Position numbers and translations under genes: made by a program. Positions 8,525 to 17,107 of a stretch of 64,000 bases of DNA are shown piece after piece. The stretch spans positions 62,001 to 126,000 of the forward strand of contig DATNPL010000222.1 in assembly GCA_036703255.1 (NCBI GenBank), in the 5' to 3' direction. Each line of letters begins with the position of its first letter. Within the stretch, counting starts at the first letter, position 1. The stretch is from Drouetiella sp036703255. GTDB taxonomy: Bacteria; Cyanobacteriota; Cyanobacteriia; Elainellales; Elainellaceae. The notes under the pieces were generated by a model. It had not been told where the DNA came from, searched no databases, and saw only the letters and a list, made by a program, of their open reading frames with translations.

Positions 8525-10504
8525 ATGGGAAAAGTCATTGGCATCGATCTAGGCACCACAAATAGCTGTGTTGCCGTCCTAGAAGGCGGTAAGCCCGTCG
8601 TAATCTCTAACTCTGAGGGCGGGCGCACGGCTCCCAGCATTGTTGGATTTGGCAAAACCGGAGAACGTCTTGTGGGGCAGCTTGCTAAACGGCAGGCCGT
8701 TACCAATGCCGAAAATACCGTATTTAGCATCAAACGATTCATCGGTCGCCGATGGAACGATACGGAAACTGAGCGTGGACGGGTGCCCTACACCTGTGTA
8801 CGAGGCAAAGATGATACGGTCGATGTGCAAATTCGTAGCCAGTCCTATACGCCGCAAGAAATTTCGGCCATGATTCTGCAAAAGTTAAAGCAGGATGCCG
8901 AGAGTTACTTAGGGGAAACTGTAACGCAAGCCGTGATTACGGTTCCGGCCTACTTTACGGATGCCCAAAGACAGGCGACTAAAGACGCAGGCACGATCGC
9001 CGGATTAGAAGTCCTTCGCATTATTAATGAGCCAACGGCAGCAGCCCTATCCTATGGCCTAGATAAGCAAGACCAAGATCAAACCGTATTGGTGTTTGAC
9101 TTAGGTGGCGGCACGTTTGACGTTTCGGTCTTGCAGCTCGGTGAGGGTGTCTTTGAGGTCAAAGCCACCTCTGGCAACAACCATCTGGGTGGTGATGACT
9201 TTGATAACGTCCTAGTGCGTTGGCTGATGGATAAATTCCGTGAGCAAGAAGGCATCGATCTATCCACTGACAAAATGGCGTTGCAGCGTCTTCGGGAGGC
9301 AGCCGAGAAAGCCAAGATTGAGTTGTCTACCATGCTGACAACCTCTGTCAATCTCCCCTTCATTACGGCAGATGAGTCCGGGCCTAAACATTTAGAAATG
9401 GAGCTGTCTCGGGCTACCTTTGAGGAGCTAGTGGGCTATCTGGTACAGTCCACGATCGATCCGGTGAGTCAGGCGCTCAAAGACTGTGAACTGACGCCCG
9501 ACCAGATCGATCGGATTATTTTGGTGGGGGGTTCAACGCGGATGCCTGCCGTTCAAGAAGCGATCAAGAGCCACTTTGGCGGCAAAACCCCCGATCGCTC
9601 AGTCAATCCTGATGAGGCAGTTGCTTTGGGCGCAGCCATTCAGGCAGGTGTCTTAGGCGGCGAAGTGAAAGACTTACTGCTGCTAGATGTGACGCCTTTG
9701 TCGATGGGCATCGAAACCTTAGGCGAGGTATTTACTCGCATCATCGAACGCAACACGACTATTCCCACGAGCAAAGCTCAGGTGTTTTCTACGGCAACGG
9801 ACGGGCAAACTTCGGTCGAGGTGCATGCGTTGCAAGGTGAACGGGCACTCGCCAAAGACAATAAGAGCTTGGGCAAGTTCCAATTAACAGGGATTCCGCC
9901 TGCGCCCAGAGGTGTACCTCAAATTGAAGTCACGTTTGAAATTAACGCCAATGGCATCTTACAAGTATCGGCGCGGGACAAGGGCACTGGGCGAGAGCAG
10001 AGCGTTACTATCTCCAACACAGGCGGTCTGAGCGATACCGAAATTGAAAGAATGCGCCAAGAGGCCGAGCTGTTTGCCGAAGATGACGAGTGCCGCAAGC
10101 TGATCATTGCCTTGCGAAACCAAGCAGATTCGCTGTTTTATAACTACGAGTCTACGTTAAGAGATAATGCTGCCTTTATCAGCGATGATCTGAGATCTGT
10201 AGCGGCAGTTCGGGTCGCAGAGCTTCGGGCTGCGATTGCCGATCGCACCATCGAAGTCGGAGTGTTGCGCCAGCACATTGACGAACTTCAGCAAACGCTA
10301 TTGGCGATCGGTGAAGCTGTCTATAGTCAGGCGCAGAGTCAGTCATACGACAATGCAGGTGGAGTCTATGGCGCAGAGCATGCGGCACCTTGGGCTAACG
10401 GACACCCAGAGGCAGAAACCGCTACGCTGGAAGACTATCCTGGCTACTCGACGGATTTTGTTGATGATGAAACGGTTACGGCAGACTACGAAGCCGTTGA
10501 TTAA
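8525..10504 (+). CDS. dnaK: Molecular chaperone DnaK (Hsp70)
   Basis: A 659-residue Hsp70. The nucleotide-binding domain starts GKVIGIDLGTTNSCVAVLEGG and carries the second phosphate motif VFDLGGGTFDVSVLQ and the adenosine motif ILVGGSTRMPAVQ. The substrate-binding domain starts at DVTPLSMGIETLGEVFTRIIERNTTIPTSK. The helical lid is followed by a variable acidic tail without an EEVD end. Sequence and the grpE neighbour match the DnaK2-like lineage of cyanobacteria, which in studied species is the main stress-responsive and essential form; that lineage call is from memory of the family. It acts in the cytoplasm with DnaJ and GrpE. Confidence 0.97.
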   Translation: MGKVIGIDLGTTNSCVAVLEGGKPVVISNSEGGRTAPSIVGFGKTGERLVGQLAKRQAVTNAENTVFSIKRFIGRRWNDTETERGRVPYTCVRGKDDTVDVQIRSQSYTPQEISAMILQKLKQDAESYLGETVTQAVITVPAYFTDAQRQATKDAGTIAGLEVLRIINEPTAAALSYGLDKQDQDQTVLVFDLGGGTFDVSVLQLGEGVFEVKATSGNNHLGGDDFDNVLVRWLMDKFREQEGIDLSTDKMALQRLREAAEKAKIELSTMLTTSVNLPFITADESGPKHLEMELSRATFEELVGYLVQSTIDPVSQALKDCELTPDQIDRIILVGGSTRMPAVQEAIKSHFGGKTPDRSVNPDEAVALGAAIQAGVLGGEVKDLLLLDVTPLSMGIETLGEVFTRIIERNTTIPTSKAQVFSTATDGQTSVEVHALQGERALAKDNKSLGKFQLTGIPPAPRGVPQIEVTFEINANGILQVSARDKGTGREQSVTISNTGGLSDTEIERMRQEAELFAEDDECRKLIIALRNQADSLFYNYESTLRDNAAFISDDLRSVAAVRVAELRAAIADRTIEVGVLRQHIDELQQTLLAIGEAVYSQAQSQSYDNAGGVYGAEHAAPWANGHPEAETATLEDYPGYSTDFVDDETVTADYEAVD

Positions 10505-10770
10505 GGTTTTGTCAAACCACTTTCTTTCCAGCAGGGTGACTTCATCAGCTAAGGCTTAGAGCAGTAACTACCCTGGAGCAACTGCATTGAGCTGGCGGTC
10601 TTTGCTGGATAAGCTTCTGTTTCTATATTCAACGGTATTTCAACGCTATGAGACGCATGCGCTTTTCATGAAAGCCATGCTTGTCTGAGCCGCTATTTCT
10701 CTCGGCTTAATAATTTCTCAGGTCTCCTTTTGACTCGATGCGGATCTGGGTGGCATGGGACTGGGCGATC
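10505..10770. other. Intergenic region after dnaK
   Basis: No supported gene. The minus-strand open frame that enters this stretch from the transposase remnant encodes only out-of-family residues here. A short GCCG...CGGC stem near 10690-10707 is the only structure seen. Confidence 0.4.
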
Positions 10771-11272
10771 GGGTGCATCCCAGGAAATGCCTCCGGCTTG
10801 AAAGTAAGCGTAATTGACGATCCGATGACGGTGCTTGTTGAGATAGGCAATGAAATTCTCAACCTGCTGATTGTGCTCGTCTTTGAACTGTTCGATCGCC
10901 CCGTCGATATCTCCTTGCCAGGGCAATGCCTGTGCAGCTAATCGTTACAGTGAGCCTCCCACCTTGTGGAGATGCTTAACCAGGTGAAACCAATCTAAAA
11001 TCTCTCGTCGTTGGCTTGGAATCGCCATCTCTCTAAATAGATTCCAGATGCCGTCATGACCCTCTCCTAAACAGGTGACTAAAGTAGCCAGGGATTGTCG
11101 ATTGACCCACTCAATCAATGGCTCATGGACTGACAGGCTCCAAAATGTGTCCTCGAACGGCTTGCTCGATTCCTTCGAGTGTTGTCAACTGTTCAGGGGC
11201 GGTTTCGTCGTACAGTAGAGCCGCGACAGCACGGGCATGCTCTTGTATTTGTTGCCGTTTATCGGTGTCCAT
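10771..11272 (-). pseudogene. Degraded ISKra4-type transposase
   Basis: Reading the minus strand from an ATG at 11272 gives MDTDKRQQIQEHARAVAALL..., which stops after 49 codons. A second segment then reads CLGEGHDGIWNLFREMAIPSQRREILDWFHLVKHLHKVGGSL, an in-frame stop follows, and a third segment reads LPWQGDIDGAIEQFKDEHNQQVENFIAYLNKHRHRIVNYAYFQAGGIS. These match the order of parts of ISKra4-family transposases, in which GDGxDGIWN and the WF-x-x-x-KH region lie near the catalytic core. The N-terminal half is partly deleted and the IGSG...E C-terminus is missing. Likely inactive. Confidence 0.7.
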
Positions 11273-11376
11273 GCCTCGACTCTCCTAGATGCGAAACGAT
11301 TATGCCAGCATAGATAGAACTTGTCTTAAATTGAAACACTGAGTAGAAATACTCAGGGCATAACTGGGATGCACCC
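10771..11376. mobile_element. Remnant of an ISKra4-like element with candidate terminal inverted repeats
   Basis: The 12-mer GGGTGCATCCCA at 10771-10782 reappears inverted as TGGGATGCACCC at 11365-11376, bracketing the transposase remnant. It may be the ends of an internally deleted insertion sequence. A 12-base match is short, and no target duplication was confirmed. Confidence 0.4.
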
Positions 11377-11405
11377 CATCTTCTCAACGGTAAAACGGCA
11401 ATCTG

Positions 11406-11431
11406 AGAGTGCTAGCTTGAGCTAGCACTCT
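11406..11431. repeat. 11-bp perfect inverted repeat (everted CIRCE half-sites)
   Basis: AGAGTGCTAGC at 11406-11416 and its complement at 11421-11431 are separated by TTGA. The GAGTGCTA/TAGCACTC halves are those of CIRCE, but in inside-out order, so this is not a canonical HrcA operator. It may simply be a hairpin downstream of the minus-strand gene that ends at 11599. Confidence 0.5.
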
Positions 11432-11439
11432 GCCAAATT

Positions 11440-11578
11440 CTTAAGTAACGCGATGTGCGACTCTTTTCCTAAAGCTCTTGATCTACGTGGGGCAGGCATC
11501 TTGCCTGCCCAGATTCGGACGGGCAAGATGCCCATCCTACAAGACTTTCAGACCAAGTTGTACATCGCGTTAAGTACT
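11440..11578. repeat. Foldback repeat of about 140 bases with GGGCAGGCATCTTGCC core
   Basis: The outer arms pair through TAACGCGATGT (11445-11455) and its complement at 11562-11572. Inside lies a GGGCAGGCA/TGCCTGCCC hairpin (11480-11500) and an inverted cousin GGGCAAGATGCCC at 11521-11533. Repeats with a GGCATCTTGCC core are common between genes in cyanobacterial genomes. It has no coding capacity and may be a miniature element. Confidence 0.55.
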
Positions 11579-11598
11579 CAGTTTCTAAGTGCCAAGTT

Positions 11599-12549
11599 TT
11601 AAGGCGCGGCCGGAGGTTGCGGTGCTGCCGGAGCCGTTAGCGGCACAACGCGCAAGCGCTGCGATACGGTTGTAATGCCGTCATCCCGCACGATGATGGC
11701 CGAAACCCAGCGATTTTCAGCCGTGCGGGGCGCACGCCCAACCTTAAACAATCCCCCAGAGGACAGCAACTCTAGCTCTACAGGCGTGGGGTTGAGGTAG
11801 CCTGAGGCTTGAATCGGTTCCTCTAGCGCTGCCCCTAGCAGGAGGCGATCGCCCAGCGGCTCGGCAACAACGGCATCAAAGTCGTAAGATTGCCCAATTT
11901 TGACCTGATCGGGTAGATAGACCGTAACCGTGGGCGGTTTTTCGCCTGAAGTGAGCTGGCTCTGCTCGGCCAAGATCTCTTGCTGCACAATGGTCTGATT
12001 TTCAAAGCGCTGACGAGCGGTAATGGTGGCCTGAAGGCTAAGGGGTCTTAGGGCAGACTCTGTAGGCTGTACAGGAGGCTGTGCAGGACGAGCAGCAGGC
12101 CGGGGCGTGGGAGCGGGGGCAGTGGCGATCGTGGTCGTGGTTTCAGCAATGATGGCATTGCCCTCAGAGCGCCAGGTGTTGATCTGGGTCGTATAGGTCA
12201 AGTTGGGATGCTGCTGCCAAAGCTGCTTCAGGGCATCTTGAAGCGTGGCATAGGTCATTCCATCTGAATTGGTGAACGCGGGGCTGTAGAAAGCCATAAC
12301 CTCGGGTAGCTTGCCCTGACTGGCTGCGGCATCAATTTGAGCTAAGGTTTGTAGCAGCTCGGCAGGCGCAGGGGATGCAGACTGAGCCTCGACCCGTCCT
12401 GCCCCAATGGTCATGCCCAAAATCAGGAGCGGCAGAATGCTGGCAACGCGCTGCCAGCGCCAGCGAGAAGACTGAAGGAGGGAAGAGGTTGGCTGGGGTT
12501 GAGCGACAGACAGAAAGTTGGGCATGATGACTCGGTTGAAGTTAGGCAA
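11599..12549 (-). CDS. Exported NTF2-like/SnoaL-fold hypothetical protein
   Basis: 316 residues. An N-terminal hydrophobic stretch (VASILPLLILGMTIGAGRVEAQS, residues about 35-57) looks like a signal sequence with an AxA-like cleavage site. The next about 110 residues (ELLQTLAQIDAAASQGKLPEVMAFYSPAFTNSDGMTYATLQDALKQLWQQHPNLTYTTQINTW) resemble the NTF2-like/SnoaL cone fold used for small ligands or assembly. A Pro/Ala-rich linker at about 150-170 leads to a second, beta-rich domain of about 140 residues (ATITARQRFENQTIVQQEIL...). A shorter start at the internal methionine at about residue 9 is possible. Function is unknown; a periplasmic or lipid-linked role is inferred from the signal only. Confidence 0.75.
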   Translation of the reverse strand: MPNFNRVIMPNFLSVAQPQPTSSLLQSSRWRWQRVASILPLLILGMTIGAGRVEAQSASPAPAELLQTLAQIDAAASQGKLPEVMAFYSPAFTNSDGMTYATLQDALKQLWQQHPNLTYTTQINTWRSEGNAIIAETTTTIATAPAPTPRPAARPAQPPVQPTESALRPLSLQATITARQRFENQTIVQQEILAEQSQLTSGEKPPTVTVYLPDQVKIGQSYDFDAVVAEPLGDRLLLGAALEEPIQASGYLNPTPVELELLSSGGLFKVGRAPRTAENRWVSAIIVRDDGITTVSQRLRVVPLTAPAAPQPPAAP

Positions 12550-12736
12550 AGCAGAGTTGCCGTGCGGCTAGCTGCTTCTGAATCTGCCCTCTATCCTAAT
12601 CTAAAGTTCAGACTCTGCCGCCCCTAATGCTGGGTCTAAAATTGACAATTTATAGCAATTTTTGATTTCTAAGTGTTTGATCGATCAGGTTTCATGCTTA
12701 GATAGTGCCTAACCAGTCGGGGAGAGCAGATTACTC

Positions 12737-13933
12737 GTGAGTGCGCTGAATCCAATATCCCAGAATTCATCCCAAAACTTATCTCAAAGTCCTGTATCCC
12801 AGAGTCCTGTGCCCCAGAGTTCCGCATCCCAAGGCTCGGGATCTCAAGGTTCTGGATCTCAAGATTTGCCCAAGCTCTTGGTCGCGGCCAGCGGTACGGG
12901 GGGACACCTGTTTCCAGCGATCGCCACGGCCGAGCAGCTCACAGACTTTCAGATCGAGTGGCTGGGGGTGCCCGATCGCCTAGAGCGGCAGCTTGTGCCC
13001 GATCGCTATCCTATGCATACGATCGCGGTAGAGGGCTTTCAGCAGCGGTTTAGCCTGGGGACGCTGAAAATTTTTAGCCGACTGCTGCTCTCTATCCTCA
13101 AGGTTCGGCGGATTTTGCAGCAGGGAAAATTTCAGGCGCTTTTGACTACAGGGGGCTACATCGCTGCGCCCAGTATTTTGGCGGCGCGATCGCTGGGTTT
13201 GCCTGTGGTGCTGCATGAGTCAAATGCGTTGCCCGGTAAGGTGACACGCTGGCTGAGTCCGTTTTGTGATGTGGTCGCGATCGGCTTTGCGGCGGCGGCT
13301 GCCCATTTGCCCAAGGCAAAGACGGCTTGTGTGGGCACTCCAGTGCGATCGCAGTTTCGAGAGGCGGCTCAGCCCCTGGCCGATCTACCTATCCCATCAG
13401 ATGTGCCGCTAATTGTGGTGTTTGGTGGCAGCCAAGGAGCCGTAGGTATTAACAAGCTGGTGCGTCAGGTGGCTCCCGCTTGGTTTGAGGCCGGAATCTG
13501 GCTGGTGCATTTAACCGGAGAGAATGACCCAGAAGCCGCTAGCCTGAGTCATCCGCAATACTTTTGTCTGCCGTTTTATGCCAACATGGCGGGGTTGTTG
13601 CAGCGCGCTAATTTGGCCATTAGCCGAGCGGGAGCAGGCAGCTTGACGGAGTTGGCCGTCACAGCAACCCCCTCAATTCTGATTCCCTATCCCTACGCTG
13701 CTGAAGATCACCAGACCTACAACGCCAATGTCTTTAAAGCCGCACAAGCCGCTCTCGTCTTTCAACAGTCTGAGCTGACGCCTGACCTGTTAGAGAGCAA
13801 GGTCTTGTACCTGTTGCGATCGCCAGAGCCGCTAAAGCAGATGGCAACCGAGGCTGGGAATTTGGCGATCGCTGACAGCGCTGAACGGCTTGCAGCCATT
13901 GTCCGGCAGCTTGTAAAAAGTCATAACCTTTAG
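12737..13933 (+). CDS. murG: UDP-GlcNAc:lipid-II-forming glycosyltransferase MurG
   Basis: MurG adds GlcNAc to undecaprenyl-PP-MurNAc-pentapeptide to make lipid II on the inner face of the plasma membrane. The GT28 fold is visible: the first glycine loop ASGTGGHLFPAIATA (residues about 51-65), TTGGYIAAPSILAARSLGLPVVLHESNALPGK, the second-domain loop VFGGSQGAVGIN, and the UDP-site SRAGAGSLTELAVTATPSILIPYPYAAEDHQTYNA. The protein is 398 residues because of an about 47-residue N-terminal extension of degenerate Ser-Gln repeats. The start is a GTG at 12737; no other start codon lies between it and the catalytic domain in a good position. No mur neighbours surround it. Confidence 0.95.
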   Translation: MSALNPISQNSSQNLSQSPVSQSPVPQSSASQGSGSQGSGSQDLPKLLVAASGTGGHLFPAIATAEQLTDFQIEWLGVPDRLERQLVPDRYPMHTIAVEGFQQRFSLGTLKIFSRLLLSILKVRRILQQGKFQALLTTGGYIAAPSILAARSLGLPVVLHESNALPGKVTRWLSPFCDVVAIGFAAAAAHLPKAKTACVGTPVRSQFREAAQPLADLPIPSDVPLIVVFGGSQGAVGINKLVRQVAPAWFEAGIWLVHLTGENDPEAASLSHPQYFCLPFYANMAGLLQRANLAISRAGAGSLTELAVTATPSILIPYPYAAEDHQTYNANVFKAAQAALVFQQSELTPDLLESKVLYLLRSPEPLKQMATEAGNLAIADSAERLAAIVRQLVKSHNL

Positions 13934-14309
13934 CGGGCACACAGTCTCTACACCCAAAGCATTACAAAAAGTAAGATAAAAAGAACATCGTAAAGAATGA
14001 TGCAGAAACGATAGGGATACCTGCTTTATCAGCATACAATTAACGGTATGGGAGGTCAGATTCTAGCGTTGCAACCCATCAAAAGCGACGAAGACTCTGC
14101 TACCAGGAATGCTACGAATGAGAACGTGACCCACAAACACTACAGATCGTTCACTGCGATTGGGTTAATCACTATTCGATCGCCCCCGATCTATCACAGC
14201 CTCACCCAAAGGGCTAGCTGTCTGTCACGCTCATCTGACGCATTGCTTTTGCACACGCTGCTTTTAGCTGCACTCCTGTTATCAACCCACTCACTTCGAG
14301 GTCAGGATT
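13934..14309. other. murG downstream/leader region
   Basis: No supported gene: a 94-codon open frame here is low-complexity and overlaps the start of the small gene at 14310. A possible -10 hexamer TACAAT lies at 14035-14040. No terminator-like hairpin was seen directly after murG. Confidence 0.4.
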
Positions 14310-14480
14310 ATGCGTATTTTGCAATCGATTAAAAATGCTCTTTCTTACGTTTCTGAAGGTGCATTTCGTCTATTTAGTCGCGATCAAGATCGCTACCCAA
14401 AAACAGGAGTGCAGCCGTTTAGTGGGGAGCCGTATTCGGGATGGGTATCAGGTGCAGGCGATCGCTCTGATGTTCACTAA
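14310..14480 (+). CDS. Small 56-residue conserved-looking cyanobacterial protein
   Basis: ATG at 14310, with GAGG at 14297-14300 as a plausible ribosome-binding site, opens a 56-codon frame beginning MRILQSIKNALSYVSEGAFR and running through DQDRYPKTGVQPFSGEPYSGW to a TAA at 14480. A basic amphipathic helix followed by a YPxTGVQPFxGxP segment resembles a short protein I recall from many cyanobacterial genomes. No function is known to me. A strong hairpin at 14528-14566 follows, as expected for a monocistronic gene. The composition and good start site support coding; comparison with homologues is lacking. Confidence 0.65.
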   Translation: MRILQSIKNALSYVSEGAFRLFSRDQDRYPKTGVQPFSGEPYSGWVSGAGDRSDVH

Positions 14481-14527
14481 ATTACGCTGGATGGAGAGCG
14501 TCTGAGGATCGAATAGCCTGAAGATCG

Positions 14528-14566
14528 ATAGGTTTTGCGCTGCGCGGATCGTGGCGCAAAACCTAT
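14528..14566. terminator. Perfect 13-bp stem after the small gene
   Basis: Arms 14528-14540 and 14554-14566 (ATAGGTTTTGCGC and complement) with a 13-base loop. It sits between the plus-strand small gene and the convergent malic enzyme gene. Confidence 0.55.
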
Positions 14567-14604
14567 GAGAACGCCACAACGGTGAGAGCGGGGAAATTTA
14601 AAAA

Positions 14605-14642
14605 GCGTGAATCGTTGTGGGGTGCCCCATAATGATTCACGC
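14605..14642. terminator. 18-bp near-perfect stem between convergent genes
   Basis: Arms 14605-14622 and 14625-14642 (GCGTGAATC...) pair with two wobble-type differences. It lies just after the 3' end of the minus-strand malic enzyme gene at 14672 and may end its transcript. Confidence 0.55.
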
Positions 14643-14671
14643 AAGCGTTCTCTTAATGATTCACTTTGGCG

Positions 14672-16102
14672 TTAATTTCCCGCCACCCCATCTGCCCGAG
14701 CCGCCCGCTGCACCGCTGCCGCCACCGTTGTCGCGACCCGCTCATCAAACACCGAGGGCACGATATGCTCAGCATCGAGTTCGGAGGGCTTAACGAGAGA
14801 GGCGATCGCCGCTGCCGCCTCTAAAAACATTGAAGTCGTCATGGTTTTGGCGCGACAGTCTAACGCTCCTCGAAAAATGCCGGGAAACGCCAGCACGTTA
14901 TTAATTTGGTTGGCATAGTCGCTGCGACCCGTCGCCATGACCGCCACATCATCAACAATCAGCTCTGGCTGAATTTCGGGAACCGGATTGGCCATCGCAA
15001 ACACGATCGGCTTCTGCGCCATCGATCGCACCATTTCGGGTGTCACGACACCGGGCGCACTCACCCCCAAAAACACATCCGATCCTGCCATTGCATCCGC
15101 TAGGCTGCCGCTTTGCGCCACCGCAAACTCTAGCTTTTGACTGTTGAGATCGGTGCGGCTAGTAGACAAAATGCCGCGAGAATCGCACATGACAATATGC
15201 GCCGCCCCCGCTTTTTGCAGCAGTCGGGCGATCGCTACCCCGGCTGCCCCTGCCCCGTTGATGACGATGCGAATCTCGGTCATCGACTTTTCTACCACCT
15301 TGAGGGCGTTGAACAGCGCTGCTAGACTGACGATCGCAGTGCCATGCTGGTCATCGTGAAAAATGGGAATATCTAGCTCTTTCTGCAATCGCGCCTCAAT
15401 TTCAAAGCAGCGGGGCGCACTAATATCCTCTAGGTTGATGCCACCAAACACAGGAGAAATGTTTTTGATCGTCTGGACGATCTCGTCGGTGTCTTGTGTG
15501 GCAAGACAGACCGGAAAGGCATCCACGCCTGCAAACTCCTTGAACAGCATGGCTTTGCCCTCCATAACAGGCAGTGCGCCCGCTGCACCCAAGTTGCCCA
15601 ATCCCAAAACAGCGCTGCCATCCGTGACGATCGCCACCATGTTGCCTTTTGCCGTCAGGCTGTAAACTTTATCTGGGTTTTGGGCAATCTCAGTACAGAT
15701 GCGCCCCACTCCAGGCGTGTAGGCCATAGCCAAATCGCCCTGGTTCTTAAGCGGAATCTTGCTCTGAACGCTGATCTTGCCACCCCGATGTAGATTAAAG
15801 GTGCGATCGTAGACGTTGAGAACTTTGATGTCAGCGATGGCTTTGACCGCTTGTGTGATCTGCTCTGCATGTTCTGTGCTGGAGGCATCGACTGAAATAT
15901 CGCGCACCAGCTCTTTGCGCGTCTGCTCTATCAGATCAATTTGTCCGATGCTGCCGCCCGCCGAACCGATCGCCCGCATGACGTGAGCCAACATGCCCGC
16001 CTGGTTGGGAATTTGCAACCGGAGGGTCAAACTATAACTGGGATTGGGAGTCAACTGTACCATGCGATCGCTGCTGTTCTCCTGTGCAAAAGTCGTTAAC
16101 AA
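14672..16102 (-). CDS. NAD-type malic enzyme with N-terminal ACT domain
   Basis: 476 residues. About 15-95 is an ACT domain (SLTLRLQIPNQAGMLAHVMRAIGSAGGSIGQIDLIE...), a small-ligand sensor. The rest is a bacterial-type malic enzyme that oxidatively decarboxylates malate to pyruvate: general acid Tyr in AMAYTPGVGRIC, lysine in GKAMLFKEFAGVDAFPVCL, metal ligands around FGGINLEDISAPRCFEIE and PIFHDDQHGTAIV, and the nucleotide-binding glycines INGAGAAGVAIARLL. The ACT-malic arrangement is common in cyanobacteria and suggests amino-acid or metabolite control. An alternative start at Met14 (MVQLTPNPSYS) would remove a poorly conserved leader. Cofactor preference (NAD or NADP) cannot be fixed by eye. 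Confidence 0.93.
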   Translation of the reverse strand: MLTTFAQENSSDRMVQLTPNPSYSLTLRLQIPNQAGMLAHVMRAIGSAGGSIGQIDLIEQTRKELVRDISVDASSTEHAEQITQAVKAIADIKVLNVYDRTFNLHRGGKISVQSKIPLKNQGDLAMAYTPGVGRICTEIAQNPDKVYSLTAKGNMVAIVTDGSAVLGLGNLGAAGALPVMEGKAMLFKEFAGVDAFPVCLATQDTDEIVQTIKNISPVFGGINLEDISAPRCFEIEARLQKELDIPIFHDDQHGTAIVSLAALFNALKVVEKSMTEIRIVINGAGAAGVAIARLLQKAGAAHIVMCDSRGILSTSRTDLNSQKLEFAVAQSGSLADAMAGSDVFLGVSAPGVVTPEMVRSMAQKPIVFAMANPVPEIQPELIVDDVAVMATGRSDYANQINNVLAFPGIFRGALDCRAKTMTTSMFLEAAAAIASLVKPSELDAEHIVPSVFDERVATTVAAAVQRAARADGVAGN

Positions 16103-16224
16103 GCTTACAATCTTACCGCTTGTCTCTGACTCAATCTAAAAGATCGTGCCCGCTGCAACTGTACTTATTGGTACGGTTTGCCAGGGTTCAATGAGATCCA
16201 CAAGCGATGTCCTGGATTTAGCCT

Positions 16225-16662
16225 ATGCCGAGCCTCTACGCAGAAATTGAAATCAGTGCGCCCAAGTCTAGAGTTTGGCAAGTTTTGGTTGGCAAAGAAC
16301 ATTGGCTAAAGTGGAATACGTTTTTGTACGATCGCGATGCCAACAAGCCGCTGGCTCAGGGGCGAATTGTGCATCTGTCGCTGCGGCGGCTGCATGAAGA
16401 AACCGAAACCGAATTTGAACCGCGCATAACGCTGTTCCAGCCGGAGGTATGTCTGCGCTGGAGCTATTCGGCTCCGGGGCTACGCAGTGAGCATGTGTTT
16501 GAACTTCAAGAGGTGGGCAAAAACCGGACGCAGTATCTTCATCAAGAGCATTTTTCAGGATTTGCGACTGCTTTGTTTCTGCCGTTTTTGCGCCAGGATG
16601 AGCAGCAGGGGATGCGGCGCATGGCGCGAGAGCTGAAACAGTATGTAGAAGGCTATCGATAG
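16225..16662 (+). CDS. SRPBCC-family (START/Bet v1-like) protein
   Basis: 145 residues with the polyketide-cyclase/SRPBCC pattern: AEIEISAPKSRVWQVLVGKEHWLKWNTFLY at the start, a central beta sheet with VCLRWSYSAPG, and a long C-terminal helix (RQDEQQGMRRMARELKQYVEG). The fold forms a hydrophobic pocket for small ligands. Neither a signal peptide nor membrane segment is visible. The ligand is unknown. Confidence 0.85.
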   Translation: MPSLYAEIEISAPKSRVWQVLVGKEHWLKWNTFLYDRDANKPLAQGRIVHLSLRRLHEETETEFEPRITLFQPEVCLRWSYSAPGLRSEHVFELQEVGKNRTQYLHQEHFSGFATALFLPFLRQDEQQGMRRMARELKQYVEGYR

Positions 16663-16733
16663 AGACACGAAATCTAGCCTCTACAGCAAGCGCTAATCGT
16701 GAACGCTATGGCTGTACAGCGTAATTGGGATGG

Positions 16734-16776
16734 GGATGTTGTTGGTGGCGCGCTCTGCGCGCCACCAGCAACATCC
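16734..16776. repeat. Snap-back palindrome, GGATGTT-GGTGGCGCGC family
   Basis: Arms 16734-16753 and 16757-16776 pair along 20 positions with one wobble, loop TCT. Closely related in sequence to 49385-49427. Confidence 0.75.
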
Positions 16777-16828
16777 TAGGTAAAGTGGCTATGGCTATAA
16801 TTCATGCTCTCAACTGAGCGCTGATGCC

Positions 16829-17029
16829 TCAGCAGACCAATATCGTCATGTATTTGCCTACGGCAAAGGGAGCTGGAACGATCGGGGTGAATCGGGCGCG
16901 ATCGCTCGTCACCTTCTTGACGTAGAAATCGTTGATCAGATGCGTCACCTGATCGCGGGTGCCAATGATCCAGACCTCCGGGCGATCGGCAGGATGGTTA
17001 GGCAGCAGTTCGTTGAACTCTGTCGTCAT
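16829..17029 (-). CDS. Small 66-residue protein of unknown function
   Basis: MTTEFNELLPNHPADRPEVW... ends FTPIVPAPFAVGKYMTILVC. The residue pattern (EVWIIGTRDQVTHLINDFYVKKVTSDRARF) alternates hydrophobic and polar positions as in a small alpha/beta protein, and a possible AAGG precedes the start by about 11 bases. It lies 78 bases downstream of another small minus-strand frame, so they may be cotranscribed. No family was recognised. Confidence 0.5.
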   Translation of the reverse strand: MTTEFNELLPNHPADRPEVWIIGTRDQVTHLINDFYVKKVTSDRARFTPIVPAPFAVGKYMTILVC

Positions 17030-17107
17030 GATGGTATTACCTTGCTAATGGGTGTTTGTAGAGAAGAAAAGCTTAAGGCGTGGTTCGCCAACCACTTTGT
17101 TTTTGCA

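Noticed and set aside
14048..14332. 94-codon plus-strand frame before the small gene
   Set aside because: Low-complexity Leu/Ser tail, overlaps the start of a better-supported small gene.
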